61,055 bases of DNA from an uncultured Caulobacteraceae bacterium (GCA_903923135.1 CAIXWN010000223.1:1-61055), one strand, 5' to 3'; numbered from the stretch's first letter, positions 18,147-27,419 are shown. The notes: generated by a model from the letters alone, not told the origin. Translations and numbers: made by a program.

Positions 18147-18575
18147 ATGCAGAAGTCTTTCACGGATTTGAAGGAACCCGACTACGTTCCGTCGGAAGAG
18201 GAGCCGTTCATGAATGAACGGCAGCTCAATTTCTTCAAGAAACGCCTGCTTGACTGGAAAGACGATATCCTGCGCGAAGCGCGCGAAACGGTCAGCCACC
18301 TTCAGAAAGAAACGGAAAATCATCCTGATCTGGCCGACAGGGCGTCTTCCGAAACTGACCGTGCTCTTGAGCTTCGGACACGCGATCGCCAACGAAAGCT
18401 GATCTCCAAAATCGATGAGGCCCTGCGGCGAATCGATGATCGCGACTACGGCTATTGCGAAGAAACCGGCGAGCCGATCGGCCTAGCCCGTCTGATGGCG
18501 CGGCCGATCGCCACTCTGGGTCTTGAGGCTCAGGAACGGCATGAGCGGCGCGAACGCGTTCACCGCGACGACTAG
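18147..18575 (+). CDS. dksA: DksA-type RNA polymerase-binding transcription factor
   Basis: This 142-residue protein has a helical N-terminus (FMNERQLNFFKKRLLDWKDDIL), an acidic coiled-coil tip (PDLADRASSETDRALELRTRDR) and the C-terminal zinc-finger region YGYCEETGEPIGLARLMARP. DksA enters the RNA polymerase secondary channel and, with ppGpp, alters rRNA and amino acid promoters. Only Cys104 of the four zinc cysteines is present; this cysteine-poor form is common in alphaproteobacteria. ATG 18147 is chosen over an upstream extension because it gives the usual length. Confidence 0.92.
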   Translation: MQKSFTDLKEPDYVPSEEEPFMNERQLNFFKKRLLDWKDDILREARETVSHLQKETENHPDLADRASSETDRALELRTRDRQRKLISKIDEALRRIDDRDYGYCEETGEPIGLARLMARPIATLGLEAQERHERRERVHRDD

Positions 18576-18657
18576 ACGCGTCGGCGGGGCCTGCCCCCTA
18601 TTGCGGGCGGCGGCATTCGGCCATCCTTGACCGCGCCGTTTCATCGTGGGGAGTCCA

Positions 18658-20667
18658 GTGGGGGCTGTTCTGTCGAAAGTCGCCGCCGCCGGGAGTGAAC
18701 ACCTGACCTCCCCGCCCCGCGCACGCCTGGCGTTCCGTGTGGGCGTGGTCGGGCATCGGCCCAATCGTCTGCCGGGAGACGAGACCGGGCAGGACGCCAT
18801 TCGCGACCTCGTGTTCGCCGTGCTTGAGGCGGTCCGCGATGGCGTCGAGGCGTTTCGCAGCGAGCCCGATGCGACGCTCTACGATGTTGGACCGGCGATC
18901 CTGCGGGCGATTTCCCCCCTCGCTGAAGGCTCTGACCGCGAATTCGCGGAGGCGGCGATCGAACTCGGATACGCCCTGTGCTGTCCCATGCCCTTCCCGC
19001 GGGAGGAATACGAAAAGGATTTCGTCGGCGACCAGGCCCAGGAGTCGGCCTCGCTCGAGCGCTTCCGTGGCATTCTCGAGCAGGCGGCCACGGGGCCGGG
19101 GCTTAGCACCTTTGAGCTCGACGGCGCCCGGGATGACGAGGGCGCGGCCTACGGGGCGGCCGGCCGACTGGTGTTGAACCAGTCTGACCTGCTGGTGGTG
19201 GTGTGGGACGGCGGCAAGCCGCGCGGCGACGGCGGCACGGTGCAGACTCTCCGGGAGGCGATCAGCTATCATGTCCCGGTTCTGTGGATCGACGCCCGGG
19301 CGCCGTTCGGCTGGAGCCTCCTGCGCGAGGCCGCGCAACTGGACTGCCTGGATGGCGAATCGCCCTGCGCCCTGCCGTGGTCGGCGCCGGACACCGACGG
19401 CCGGCGGCTCAACCAGGCGGTCCGCGATCTGGTCTGTCAGGAGCTGCGGCTGCCGACCCAGCCGCCGCAGACCGAGCGCCCGGAGGAAAACCGGCGGCAC
19501 GCCATCGCTTACTTCCAGGAGTCGCGGCCGCGGCGGAACCCGTTCTTCCACTGGAAGCTGTTCCGCAACCTGCTCGGATCCGGCCGTCTCACTTTGCCCG
19601 CGATCGGCGTGTCGCCCTTCATCGATCAGGTCCGTCAGGCCTGGCCGGTTCTCGCCAGCGACGTCGCCTCGGGTCGCGACCCGCCGCCGCCGGTCATGGC
19701 CGAGGTGAACGCCAGCCTGCGGGGTCACTACGCCTGGTCGGACAAGCGCGCAGACCTCTATGCGGACGCCCACCGCAGTACCAACATCATCACCTCGCTG
19801 TTCGCGGCTCTGGCGGTGTTCCTGGCGCTCGCGCCCATGGCCATGGGGTGGGGCCCCGGTGAGGTGGCGCTCGAGCGAATCTGCATTCTGGTGGAGCTGT
19901 TCACCATGGGCAACATCGTGCTCTTCCTCACCCTTAGCCGGATGCGCCGGTGGCACGAACGCTGGCTGGAATACCGCGTTCTGGCCGAACTGATCCGCCA
20001 GCTTCGCCTGCTGCTGCCGCTGGGCGGCGGACGCCCCTTGCCCCGCTCGCCGGCTCATCTGAACACCTATGGCGATCCCACGTTGAGCTGGATGTACTGG
20101 CAGATCCGCGCCATCGCCCGGTCGGTCGGCCTGCCGACCGTGAGCGTGACCCCGGCCTATGTTTCGGCCTGTGTCGACGACATCTTCGCCATCGTCGACG
20201 GCCCCGACTACGGCCAGCTGGGCTTTCACAAGGCCAGTCACCATCGCTCCGAACGCATCCACGAGCGGCTACACACCATCACGCTGGTTCTGTTCTACAG
20301 CACGGTCCTGTCGGTGCTGGCCCATCTGGCCCTCAGTTTTGTCGATTCCGAACGGCCGCCGGTGGTAGCCCTCGGCCGCTGGCTGCTGCTGATCTCGGCG
20401 GTGGCCCCGGCCCTGGGCGCGGCCCTGGCCAACATCAACAACCAGGGTGAGTTCTCGCGCCTGGCCAAACGTTCGCGGGCGATGATGGAGGGCTTCGCCG
20501 GCTTCCGCGCCCAGCTGATCGCCCTGCGGCGCGGCCCGGCGGGGGAGGAACGCCTCCCACAAATCGCCCAGGTCACCGCCGTCGCCCGGAGGGTGACGGA
20601 GATGATGGTCGACGAGAACGTCGACTGGCGGGTGGTGGTGGTTGATCTGCCCCACGCCGGCGGCTGA
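18658..20667 (+). CDS. Large SLOG/SLATT-like four-TM protein of unknown function
   Basis: The protein has about 669 residues. The N-terminal part has a Rossmann-like SLOG flavour: FRVGVVGHRPNRL near residues 26-38 and SDLLVVVWDGGKPRGDGG near 175-195. A linker follows, then two pairs of membrane helices at roughly residues 372-425 and 538-595. After the first pair comes RWHERWLEYRVLAELIRQLR, and after the second EFSRLAKRSRAMMEGF, both resembling the region after the helices in SLATT/DUF4231 2TM effectors. In those families a nucleotide-sensing domain is proposed to gate a pore-forming effector. GTG 18658 has GGGGAG just upstream; GTG 18646 is the alternative. The assignment is by pattern only. 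Confidence 0.5.
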   Translation: MGAVLSKVAAAGSEHLTSPPRARLAFRVGVVGHRPNRLPGDETGQDAIRDLVFAVLEAVRDGVEAFRSEPDATLYDVGPAILRAISPLAEGSDREFAEAAIELGYALCCPMPFPREEYEKDFVGDQAQESASLERFRGILEQAATGPGLSTFELDGARDDEGAAYGAAGRLVLNQSDLLVVVWDGGKPRGDGGTVQTLREAISYHVPVLWIDARAPFGWSLLREAAQLDCLDGESPCALPWSAPDTDGRRLNQAVRDLVCQELRLPTQPPQTERPEENRRHAIAYFQESRPRRNPFFHWKLFRNLLGSGRLTLPAIGVSPFIDQVRQAWPVLASDVASGRDPPPPVMAEVNASLRGHYAWSDKRADLYADAHRSTNIITSLFAALAVFLALAPMAMGWGPGEVALERICILVELFTMGNIVLFLTLSRMRRWHERWLEYRVLAELIRQLRLLLPLGGGRPLPRSPAHLNTYGDPTLSWMYWQIRAIARSVGLPTVSVTPAYVSACVDDIFAIVDGPDYGQLGFHKASHHRSERIHERLHTITLVLFYSTVLSVLAHLALSFVDSERPPVVALGRWLLLISAVAPALGAALANINNQGEFSRLAKRSRAMMEGFAGFRAQLIALRRGPAGEERLPQIAQVTAVARRVTEMMVDENVDWRVVVVDLPHAGG

Positions 20668-20759
20668 CCTGTCTCTCCGGCCGCCGCAGTGACCTCGCCG
20701 CAGACCGCCCGCCAACGTCGCCGTTCCCATTTGGGTGAATTCCGCTTTAGAAGCCCTTC

Positions 20760-22418
20760 ATGTCCACTCGTCTCGTCATTGCGTCGGTCCAGGCCAACCC
20801 CACGGTCGGCGACATCGCCGGCAACGCCGCCCTCGCCCGCCGGCTGATCGCCGAGGCCACCGCTCTGGGGGCGGACGTCGCCCTGTTCCCGGAGCTGTTC
20901 CTGATCGGCTATCCGCCGGAGGACCTGGCGCTGAAGCCGGCCGCTGTCCGGGCCTGCCAGGCGGCGCTGGAAGACCTGGCTGTCAATACCGCGGGCGACT
21001 GCGCGGCCCTTGTGACGACCCTTTGGCCGGGCCCCGACGGGCGGCCGCACAACGCCGTAGCCCTGCTGCAGGACGGCGCGGTGCGGGGCGTCTCCTTCAA
21101 GGTCGATCTGCCCAACTATGGTGTGTTCGACGAAAAGCGTATCTTCGCCGCCGGTGAGGCGCCGACGACGTTCGATATCGCCGGCGTGCGCATCGGCGCG
21201 CCGATCTGCGAGGACATCTGGGCGCCGGGGCCGTGCCGGGCGCTCAGGGACGCCGGAGCGGAACTTCTTCTGGTGCCCAATGGCTCGCCGTTCCGGCGCA
21301 CCTCAGACGACGAGCGTCTGGCCGTGGCCCGCGAACGGGTCGCCGAGACCGGCCTGCCGATGGTCTATGTCAACCAGGTCGGCGGCCAGGACGAACTGGT
21401 CTTCGACGGCGGCTCATTCGCCCTGCAGGCGGACGGCGGGTTGTGCATGAGCCTGCCGATGTTCGAGGAGGCGCTGGCCTGTTCGACCTGGGAGAAGGGC
21501 GCGGAAGGCTGGCGTTGCCTGGAAGCGCCGACGACGGCCTGGCCGCACGGACCGGAAGAGATCTACCGCGCCATGGTGCTCGGGTTGCGGGATTACGTGC
21601 GCAAGTCGGGTTTCCCGGGTGTGCTGCTGGGGCTCTCCGGCGGCGTCGATTCGGCCATTTCCGTGGTTGTCGCCCGCGACGCCCTCGGGCCCGACGCCGT
21701 GCGCGCCTTCATGCTGCCGTCCCGTTACACCAGCCGTGAGAGCCTGGAGGACGCCGAGGCCTGCGCCAGGGCTGTCGGTGTGAGGCTGGACGAGGTCGCC
21801 ATCGCCCCGGCCGTGGGCGCGTTCGAGACCATGCTGGCGCCGCAGTTCGAGGGGCGGGCCCCCGATATCACCGAGGAGAACATCCAGGCCCGCATCCGTG
21901 GCGTCACCCTGATGGCGCTGTCCAACAAGCTCGGCCTGATGCTGATGACCACCGGCAACAAGTCGGAAATGGCCGTCGGCTACGCCACCCTCTATGGCGA
22001 CATGTGCGGCGGCTACAATGTGCTCAAGGACGTCTACAAGGTGGACGTTTACGATGTCTGCCGCTGGCGAAACGCCAACGCCGCCTACGGCGGGCCGACC
22101 TCGCCGATTCCGGAGCGCATCCTCACCAAGGCGCCGTCGGCGGAACTGCGACCCGACCAGACCGACCAGGACAGCCTGCCGCCCTATGAGGTGCTCGACG
22201 CCATTCTTCACGGCCTTGTGGAGGAGGAGGCCACGCTCGACGAGATCGTCGCCCGCGGCTTCGACGGGCCGACGGTCGAGCGGGTCCAGCGACTGCTCTA
22301 CGGCTCGGAGTACAAGCGCCGGCAGGCGGCGCCGGGGGTGAAGATCGGCGGCAAGGCCTTCGGTCGCGACCGCCGCTATCCCCTGGTCAACCGCTTCCGA
22401 GACAAGGTCAGCGACTGA
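20760..22418 (+). CDS. nadE: Glutamine-dependent NAD+ synthetase
   Basis: The 552-residue enzyme makes NAD from nicotinate adenine dinucleotide, ATP and glutamine. The N-terminal nitrilase-type glutaminase shows its triad in LFPELFLIGYPPEDL (Glu), FKVDLPNYGVFDEKR (Lys) and GAPICEDIW (Cys). The synthetase half has GLSGGVDSAISVVVARDAL (the ATP pyrophosphatase P-loop), TTGNKSEMAVGYATLYGDM and GGYNVLKDVYK. It lies 92 bases after the SLOG/SLATT-like gene on the same strand. Confidence 0.95.
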   Translation: MSTRLVIASVQANPTVGDIAGNAALARRLIAEATALGADVALFPELFLIGYPPEDLALKPAAVRACQAALEDLAVNTAGDCAALVTTLWPGPDGRPHNAVALLQDGAVRGVSFKVDLPNYGVFDEKRIFAAGEAPTTFDIAGVRIGAPICEDIWAPGPCRALRDAGAELLLVPNGSPFRRTSDDERLAVARERVAETGLPMVYVNQVGGQDELVFDGGSFALQADGGLCMSLPMFEEALACSTWEKGAEGWRCLEAPTTAWPHGPEEIYRAMVLGLRDYVRKSGFPGVLLGLSGGVDSAISVVVARDALGPDAVRAFMLPSRYTSRESLEDAEACARAVGVRLDEVAIAPAVGAFETMLAPQFEGRAPDITEENIQARIRGVTLMALSNKLGLMLMTTGNKSEMAVGYATLYGDMCGGYNVLKDVYKVDVYDVCRWRNANAAYGGPTSPIPERILTKAPSAELRPDQTDQDSLPPYEVLDAILHGLVEEEATLDEIVARGFDGPTVERVQRLLYGSEYKRRQAAPGVKIGGKAFGRDRRYPLVNRFRDKVSD

Positions 22419-22424
22419 CGCGGA

Positions 22425-23024
22425 TCAGGCCACGACGCGCATCACCGCCGCCACCGCCGGACCTGCGGGCATGTCGCGCAGGGCGGGAATGACGTCGTCG
22501 ATCCGGTCCACCGCCCGCCAGCAGCTGTTGAACTCGGCCGGAACCAGCCGGCTGGCGATGAAGTGATCGAACAGATCGAACAGCGGCCGCCAGAAATCGC
22601 CCGGATTGAAGAACACGATCGGCTTCACATGCAGGCCCAGGCGTCGCCAGGACAGCAGCTCCACCGCCTCTTCGAGGGTGCCGATGGCGCCGGGCAGCAC
22701 CACGAAGGCGTCGGCTTCCTCGAACATGCGGATCTTGCGCTCGTGCATGGAGGCGACGATCACGGTCTCCACCGCCTCGAGCACGATCTCCCGGCTGACG
22801 AGGAACTGCGGCATCACCCCCAGCACGCGTCCGCCGGCGCCGTGAGCGGCCCGCGCGCAGGCCCCCATCAGACCCACGCCGCCGCCGCCATAGACGAGAC
22901 GCAGGCCGTCTATGGCCAGGGCGGCGCCAAGCCGGGAGGCGGCGCCCAGCCAGGCCGGATCGGCGGCGTCGGACGAGCCGCAATAGACGCAGACCGAGTC
23001 GATGCGGGCGGTCGGGATCGACAT
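22425..23024 (-). CDS. LOG family protein (TIGR00730 type)
   Basis: The 199-residue Rossmann-fold protein begins SVCVYCGSSDAADP and has LVYGGGGVGLMGACARAAH and the nucleotide-binding motif LPGAIGTLEEAVELLSW (usual PGGxGTxxE, here with Ala at the second Gly). LOG proteins hydrolyse nucleoside 5'-monophosphates such as cytokinin ribotides or AMP. ATG 23024 is right because the fold begins there; the frame remains open to 23768 through an antisense shadow. It converges on nadE with a 6-base gap. Confidence 0.9.
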   Translation of the reverse strand: MSIPTARIDSVCVYCGSSDAADPAWLGAASRLGAALAIDGLRLVYGGGGVGLMGACARAAHGAGGRVLGVMPQFLVSREIVLEAVETVIVASMHERKIRMFEEADAFVVLPGAIGTLEEAVELLSWRRLGLHVKPIVFFNPGDFWRPLFDLFDHFIASRLVPAEFNSCWRAVDRIDDVIPALRDMPAGPAVAAVMRVVA

Positions 23025-23147
23025 CCGTGCTTGGCTCCCCAGATAAGGACGCGCCAGATAGAGCGCGAACGTCGGTTGCGGATGCGCCGTCGACGACTCG
23101 CCCACATGACCCGGAAGGATCGTCCGATTTCGCCCGCTGATAAACTC

Positions 23148-23954
23148 ATGAAGTCCGCAGGTCGTCCCTTTTTGGCGGTGCTTCTGGCCGGCCTGTGGGC
23201 CTGCCAGCCCCGGGCAAGCGCCACCGCGCCCGGCGAGGCCACCGGCGGGCCGGCGCCGCCGGCCGAGAACATCTATCACGCGCCTCCGGCGGTCACGGCG
23301 GTCGAGGTCGAGCCGGGCGGGGGCGTGCGCCTGACGGGCAACGCCGTGCCCGGCGATCAGGTGCGGCTCGCGCCGCCGGCCGGACAGCCGATGTTCGCCG
23401 TGGCCGGCCGCGACGGGGTCTGGCGGATCGCCCTGGCCTCGTCGGCCGAACCGAGACTGTTCGGACTGGCGATGGTGGACCACGGGCGCGCCGTGCAGGC
23501 GGAGGGCTATGTCGCCCTCACCCCCGGGGGCGGCGCCGCGCAACTGCGCGCCGGCGCCGGCGCGGTGGTCTTGGCCGGGCGCGCCGAGACGCCGGTGTTG
23601 CTGGCGGCGGACTACGATTCCAAGGGCGGAACGGTGATCTCCGGTCTTGCGTCGCCGCGCGCGTCCCTGGACCTGATGGTCGACGGCGTGCGCCGGGCGC
23701 GCGGCCGGGCCGGGGATGACGGGGCTTTTTCCCTGCCGCTGGACGAGCCGCTCGGCTTCGCCGATCATCAGGTGCAGGTCGTCGACGGGGTGAGGCGCGG
23801 CGACGCCGTCGTGACCTTGTCTCCCGGCCAGCCGTTTTCGGCTCGTCCCTATCGCGCCACCCGGGCGGGTTCCGGCTGGCGGATTGACTGGATGACTCCT
23901 GGCGGCGGGCTGCAGACGACGCTGTTGCTGAACCAGAACCGGAGCGTTTCCTGA
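23148..23954 (+). CDS. Putative lipoprotein of unknown function
   Basis: I do not recognise this 268-residue protein. Its N-terminus (KSAGRPFLAVLLAGLWACQPR) looks like a lipoprotein signal with Cys at about residue 19. The rest is Gly/Ala/Val-rich with short beta-like repeats (GGGVRLTGNAVPGDQVRLA, KGGTVISGLASPRASLDLMVDG), suggesting one or two Ig-like or carboxypeptidase-regulatory-like beta domains. An in-frame ATG at 23106 would add 14 residues; neither start has a strong ribosome-binding site. It diverges from the LOG gene and precedes the Atm1-type exporter by 80 bases. Confidence 0.6.
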   Translation: MKSAGRPFLAVLLAGLWACQPRASATAPGEATGGPAPPAENIYHAPPAVTAVEVEPGGGVRLTGNAVPGDQVRLAPPAGQPMFAVAGRDGVWRIALASSAEPRLFGLAMVDHGRAVQAEGYVALTPGGGAAQLRAGAGAVVLAGRAETPVLLAADYDSKGGTVISGLASPRASLDLMVDGVRRARGRAGDDGAFSLPLDEPLGFADHQVQVVDGVRRGDAVVTLSPGQPFSARPYRATRAGSGWRIDWMTPGGGLQTTLLLNQNRSVS

Positions 23955-24034
23955 CCTATCATCACGCCGCCAGCCGCCACACCGCCCCGCCGGTCGGACC
24001 CGCGCCCGCGTCGCGCTTCAGTTTCTGGAGCTCC

Positions 24035-25858
24035 ATGGCCGACCTGATCCGGCTGGTGCTCCGCTCCCGGGCCCAGGGTCTCAAGACCCGCCTGGGCGTC
24101 GCCCTGTTCCTCGTGCTGCTGGGCAAGTGGACCGGCGTCATCGGTCCGCTGCTGATCTCGCGGGCGATCGACAGGCTCAATGTCGGTCACAGCGGCGGCC
24201 ACGCCGTATTCGTCGCCTTCGCCGGCCTGGCCCTGGGCTGGGTGGGCCTGCGTTTCATCGCCAACGCCGCGCCCTATCTGCGCGATTCGATCTTCACCCC
24301 GGTCTCGCAGATGGCCCTGGTGCAGTCGTCGATGGAGACCTTCGCACACGCCCTGTCGCTGTCGCTCAACTTCCACCAGGGCAAGCAGACGGGCGGCCTG
24401 GCGCGGGTGATAGACCGCGGCGCCCGCTCGACCGATTTCCTGTTGCGCAGCGTGGTGCTCAATCTGGGGCCCACTGTGCTCGAACTGCTGATGGCCGCCT
24501 ATGTGCTGACCAGCCGCTTCAACTGGCGTCTCGCCGTCGTCGCCATCGCCACCATCGTCATCTACATCGCCTTCACCTTCAGCATCTCCAACTGGCGCAT
24601 CAAGCATCGCCGGGCGCTGAACGACGCCGATTCCCTGGCCGCCGGCCTCGCGGTCGATTCGCTGATGAACTACGAGACGATAAAGACCTTCGGGGCCGAG
24701 CCGCGCATGGTCGCCGGCTATGAGCGGGCGCTCACCGACTACGCCGGCGCGGCAATCAAGGCCAACACCTCCCTTCAGCTGCTCAACGGCGTGCAGGCGG
24801 TGGTGCTCAACATCGGTCTGGCGCTGGTGACTATACTAGCCGGCATGGAGGTGCTGGCCGGGCGGATGAGCCTCGGGGGGGTCACCGCCTGCATCCTGAT
24901 CCTGCAGCAGGTCTACGCGCCGCTGTTCAGCCTGGGGATGAACTATCGGGAAATCCGCCAGGCGTTCATCGACATGGAGCAGATGCTGGACCTGAGGGCG
25001 CTGAAGCCGGAGATCACCGATTCGCCGCAGGCCCGGCCCCTGCCGCCGGCGTCCCTGCGCGGCGCCCAGCTCAGCTTCGCCGGCGTCGGCTTCCAGCATT
25101 CGGCCCGCAGTGTCGGCCTGACCGACGTGAGCTTCGACGTGGCCCCGGGTTCGACGACCGCTCTGGTCGGGCCATCGGGATCGGGAAAGACCACCATTGT
25201 CCGCCTGGCCCTGCGCCTGCTCGACCCGCAGGCGGGGAGGGTGCTGATCGATGGCATGGACCTGCGCGATGTCAGCCAGGACTCGCTCCGGCGGGCCGTT
25301 GCGCTGGTGCCGCAGGACGTGGCTCTGTTCAACGACACCCTGTGGGCCAACATCGCCTTCGCCAATCCGGCGGCCAGCGCCGAGGCCGTCTGGGCCGCCG
25401 CCGAGGCGGCCGAACTGGCGTCCTTCATCGACGGCCTGCCGTACAAGATGGAGACGCGGGTCGGCGAGCGCGGCCTGAAGCTTTCGGGCGGCGAGCGTCA
25501 GCGGGTCGGCCTCGCCCGGGCCCTGCTCGCCAACCCCCGCCTGCTCGTTCTCGACGAGGCCACCAGCGCCCTGGATGGCCCAACCGAGGCGGCGATCCAG
25601 GCGACGCTGCGCAAGGTGCGCGCCGGCCGCACGACCCTGGTCGTGGCCCACCGGCTATCGACCATCGTCGACGCCGACCAGATCCTGGTGATCCGCAGAG
25701 GGCGCATCGCCGAACGTGGCAGCCATGCGGAGTTGCTCGAGAAGGCAGGCGAATACGCCGCCTTGTGGCGACGTCAGACCCGCGGTCACGAGGCGGGCGG
25801 CGCGCGCGGGGCCAAAGGCGGCGCCTCGCCGCTGGCGTCGCCGGCGACATCCGCCTAA
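24035..25858 (+). CDS. Atm1/HMT1-type ABC exporter (fused permease and ATPase)
   Basis: The 607-residue half-transporter has a six-helix ABC exporter membrane domain (LGKWTGVIGPLLISRAID, GGLARVIDRGARSTDFLLR, NYETIKTFGAEPRMVAGYE) followed by an ATPase domain. The ATPase shows Walker A GPSGSGKTT, signature KLSGGERQRVGLARALL, Walker B LLVLDEATSALD and the switch VVAHRLSTI. The NYETIKTFGAE segment is typical of the Atm1/ABCB7 group, which exports glutathione-linked sulfur, iron-sulfur precursors or metal-glutathione complexes. ATG 24035 has a GGAG site; a non-ATG upstream start is possible. Confidence 0.9.
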   Translation: MADLIRLVLRSRAQGLKTRLGVALFLVLLGKWTGVIGPLLISRAIDRLNVGHSGGHAVFVAFAGLALGWVGLRFIANAAPYLRDSIFTPVSQMALVQSSMETFAHALSLSLNFHQGKQTGGLARVIDRGARSTDFLLRSVVLNLGPTVLELLMAAYVLTSRFNWRLAVVAIATIVIYIAFTFSISNWRIKHRRALNDADSLAAGLAVDSLMNYETIKTFGAEPRMVAGYERALTDYAGAAIKANTSLQLLNGVQAVVLNIGLALVTILAGMEVLAGRMSLGGVTACILILQQVYAPLFSLGMNYREIRQAFIDMEQMLDLRALKPEITDSPQARPLPPASLRGAQLSFAGVGFQHSARSVGLTDVSFDVAPGSTTALVGPSGSGKTTIVRLALRLLDPQAGRVLIDGMDLRDVSQDSLRRAVALVPQDVALFNDTLWANIAFANPAASAEAVWAAAEAAELASFIDGLPYKMETRVGERGLKLSGGERQRVGLARALLANPRLLVLDEATSALDGPTEAAIQATLRKVRAGRTTLVVAHRLSTIVDADQILVIRRGRIAERGSHAELLEKAGEYAALWRRQTRGHEAGGARGAKGGASPLASPATSA

Positions 25859-25889
25859 TCACCGGTCCGGCAGTCACGGGAGAGCTTCG

Positions 25890-26330
25890 ATGCGTTATCT
25901 TCACACCATGGTGCGGGTCAGCGACCTGGAACGCGCGCTGGCCTTCTATTGCGGAGGGCTGGGTCTCGAGGAGGTTTCGCGCTTCGACAATCCCGCCGGT
26001 CGCTTCACCCTGGTCTTTCTGGCGGCGCCGGAGGACGTGGAGGCGGCCCGCGCGAAACGCGCGCCGACGGTCGAACTGACCTTCAACTGGGACCCGGAGG
26101 ACTACACCGGCGGCCGCAACTTCGGCCATCTCGCCTATCAGGTCGACGACATCTACGCGACCTGCCGGCGGCTGATGGAGAGCGGCGTCACCATCAACCG
26201 CCCGCCGCGCGACGGCCATATGGCCTTCGTCCGCTCGCCGGACGGCGTGTCGGTCGAACTGCTGCAGAAGGACGGGTCCCTCGGTCCGGCCGAGCCCTGG
26301 CTGTCAATGCCGAACGTCGGGGTCTGGTAG
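25890..26330 (+). CDS. VOC superfamily protein (lactoylglutathione lyase-like)
   Basis: The 146-residue protein has two beta-alpha-beta-beta-beta modules typical of glyoxalase I: MRYLHTMVRVSDLERALAFYCGGLGLEE at the start and FGHLAYQVDDIYATCRRLMESGV in the second half, then SPDGVSVELLQK. Metal-site candidates are His5, the Glu of TVELTF, the His of GHLAYQV and the Glu of VELLQK. It probably detoxifies methylglyoxal-glutathione. The start has a GGGAGAG site. It lies 31 bases after the Atm1-type gene, possibly in one operon. Confidence 0.85.
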   Translation: MRYLHTMVRVSDLERALAFYCGGLGLEEVSRFDNPAGRFTLVFLAAPEDVEAARAKRAPTVELTFNWDPEDYTGGRNFGHLAYQVDDIYATCRRLMESGVTINRPPRDGHMAFVRSPDGVSVELLQKDGSLGPAEPWLSMPNVGVW

Positions 26331-27230
26331 CCCGCGCAGCCAGGCGACGGCCGCCGCGACATAGGCGCGGTCGCGGGTGAGGGGCGAGACGTGGGTGGCG
26401 CCCGGCATGTCCAGGATCCACGACCTGTCGGCCCGGCCCGCCGGCGCCGTCTCGGCCCGTCGCCAGGCCTGGGCCAGAGGCTCCTCGGGCCGCAAGGCGC
26501 CGATCACGGCCACGGTGGGAATGCGCCGGTCCGCGTCGCCCATGCCGCGCACCACCACCAGACCGGGCAGGATCAGGCGATCCTCATCCCTGGCGACCTT
26601 CAGGCATTTCAGGCACATCAGGCCGCTATGCTTGGCGTCGGCGGCCGGACCGCGCAGGTCCATCTGGCCGGTGAGGCGTCGGGCCACGAGAGGCGACAGG
26701 CCGAAGCGACCGGCGGTCACCGCCAGGTTCGCCGTGCGGCGTTCCTCGGCCAGATCGGCGAGCAGCAGGGGCTCATCCAGGGCGTCCGAACCAACGCCGT
26801 TCACGTAGACGACCCCGGCCACGCGGTCGGGATGCGACCGGGCGAAGGCCTCGACATAGAGCGCGCCGTTGGAGTGGCCGACCAGAATCACCCGGCCGGA
26901 CTCGCCCTGCTGATCCAACACGGCCGCCAGCTCATCCGCCCGGGCCAGAGCATCCTTGCCGCCTGGTCGCGGCGGCGACCGACCCAGACCGGATCGGTCG
27001 TAGGCGCAGACCCGCCCCCCCAGGGCCAGATCGTCCAGCACATAGTCCCAGTCGGCCGAGGTTCCGAAGGCGCCGGCCTCGAGGATCACCGTCGGCGCTG
27101 TCGTGCGCTCGCCGCGGCAGTCGGCGAACAGGGCAGGGGAGGGGGGTGAATCGGCACAGGCCGCCCGTCCGGCCAGCACGGTCAGAACAACGGCCAGCAC
27201 CAGCCAGGGCGACGTAGGGGCGATCCTCAT
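26304..27230 (-). CDS. Secreted alpha/beta hydrolase
   Basis: The 308-residue protein has a signal peptide (WLVLAVVLTVLAGRAACA) and an alpha/beta hydrolase fold. It shows VILEAGAFGTSADWDYVLDDL, the strand-helix RVCAYDRSGLGRS, the nucleophile elbow LVGHSNGALYVEAFA (Ser of GHSNG) and a late His in PGATHVSPLTRD. The elbow uses N rather than the usual M or G after Ser. Substrate is unknown; an esterase or lipase role in the periplasm is possible. I prefer ATG 27230 to TTG 27242. The 3' end overlaps the convergent VOC gene by 27 bases. Confidence 0.85.
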   Translation of the reverse strand: MRIAPTSPWLVLAVVLTVLAGRAACADSPPSPALFADCRGERTTAPTVILEAGAFGTSADWDYVLDDLALGGRVCAYDRSGLGRSPPRPGGKDALARADELAAVLDQQGESGRVILVGHSNGALYVEAFARSHPDRVAGVVYVNGVGSDALDEPLLLADLAEERRTANLAVTAGRFGLSPLVARRLTGQMDLRGPAADAKHSGLMCLKCLKVARDEDRLILPGLVVVRGMGDADRRIPTVAVIGALRPEEPLAQAWRRAETAPAGRADRSWILDMPGATHVSPLTRDRAYVAAAVAWLRGLPDPDVRH

Positions 27231-27343
27231 GGCGGCCAGCAAAGCACGCTCCGATCGCGGAAAGATGTCCGTAAGGTCAGCAACAGCGGCGCCGTCGAAG
27301 CCGCGGAAAGGCGATTGACCCCGAAAGGCTTAGGAAGCCGCGA

Positions 27344-27419
27344 TGGCTCCCCGGGCAGGACTCGAACCTGCGACCCGGCGATTAACAGTCGCCTGCTCTA
27401 CCAACTGAGCTACCGAGGA
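27344..27419 (-). tRNA. tRNA-Asn (anticodon GTT)
   Basis: The minus strand gives a 76-base cloverleaf: acceptor TCCTCGG pairing with CCGGGGA, D arm AGCTCAGTTGGTAGAGC, anticodon arm GGCGA-CTGTTAA-TCGCC with anticodon GTT, T arm with GTTCGAGTC, and an encoded 3' CCA. Confidence 0.97.
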
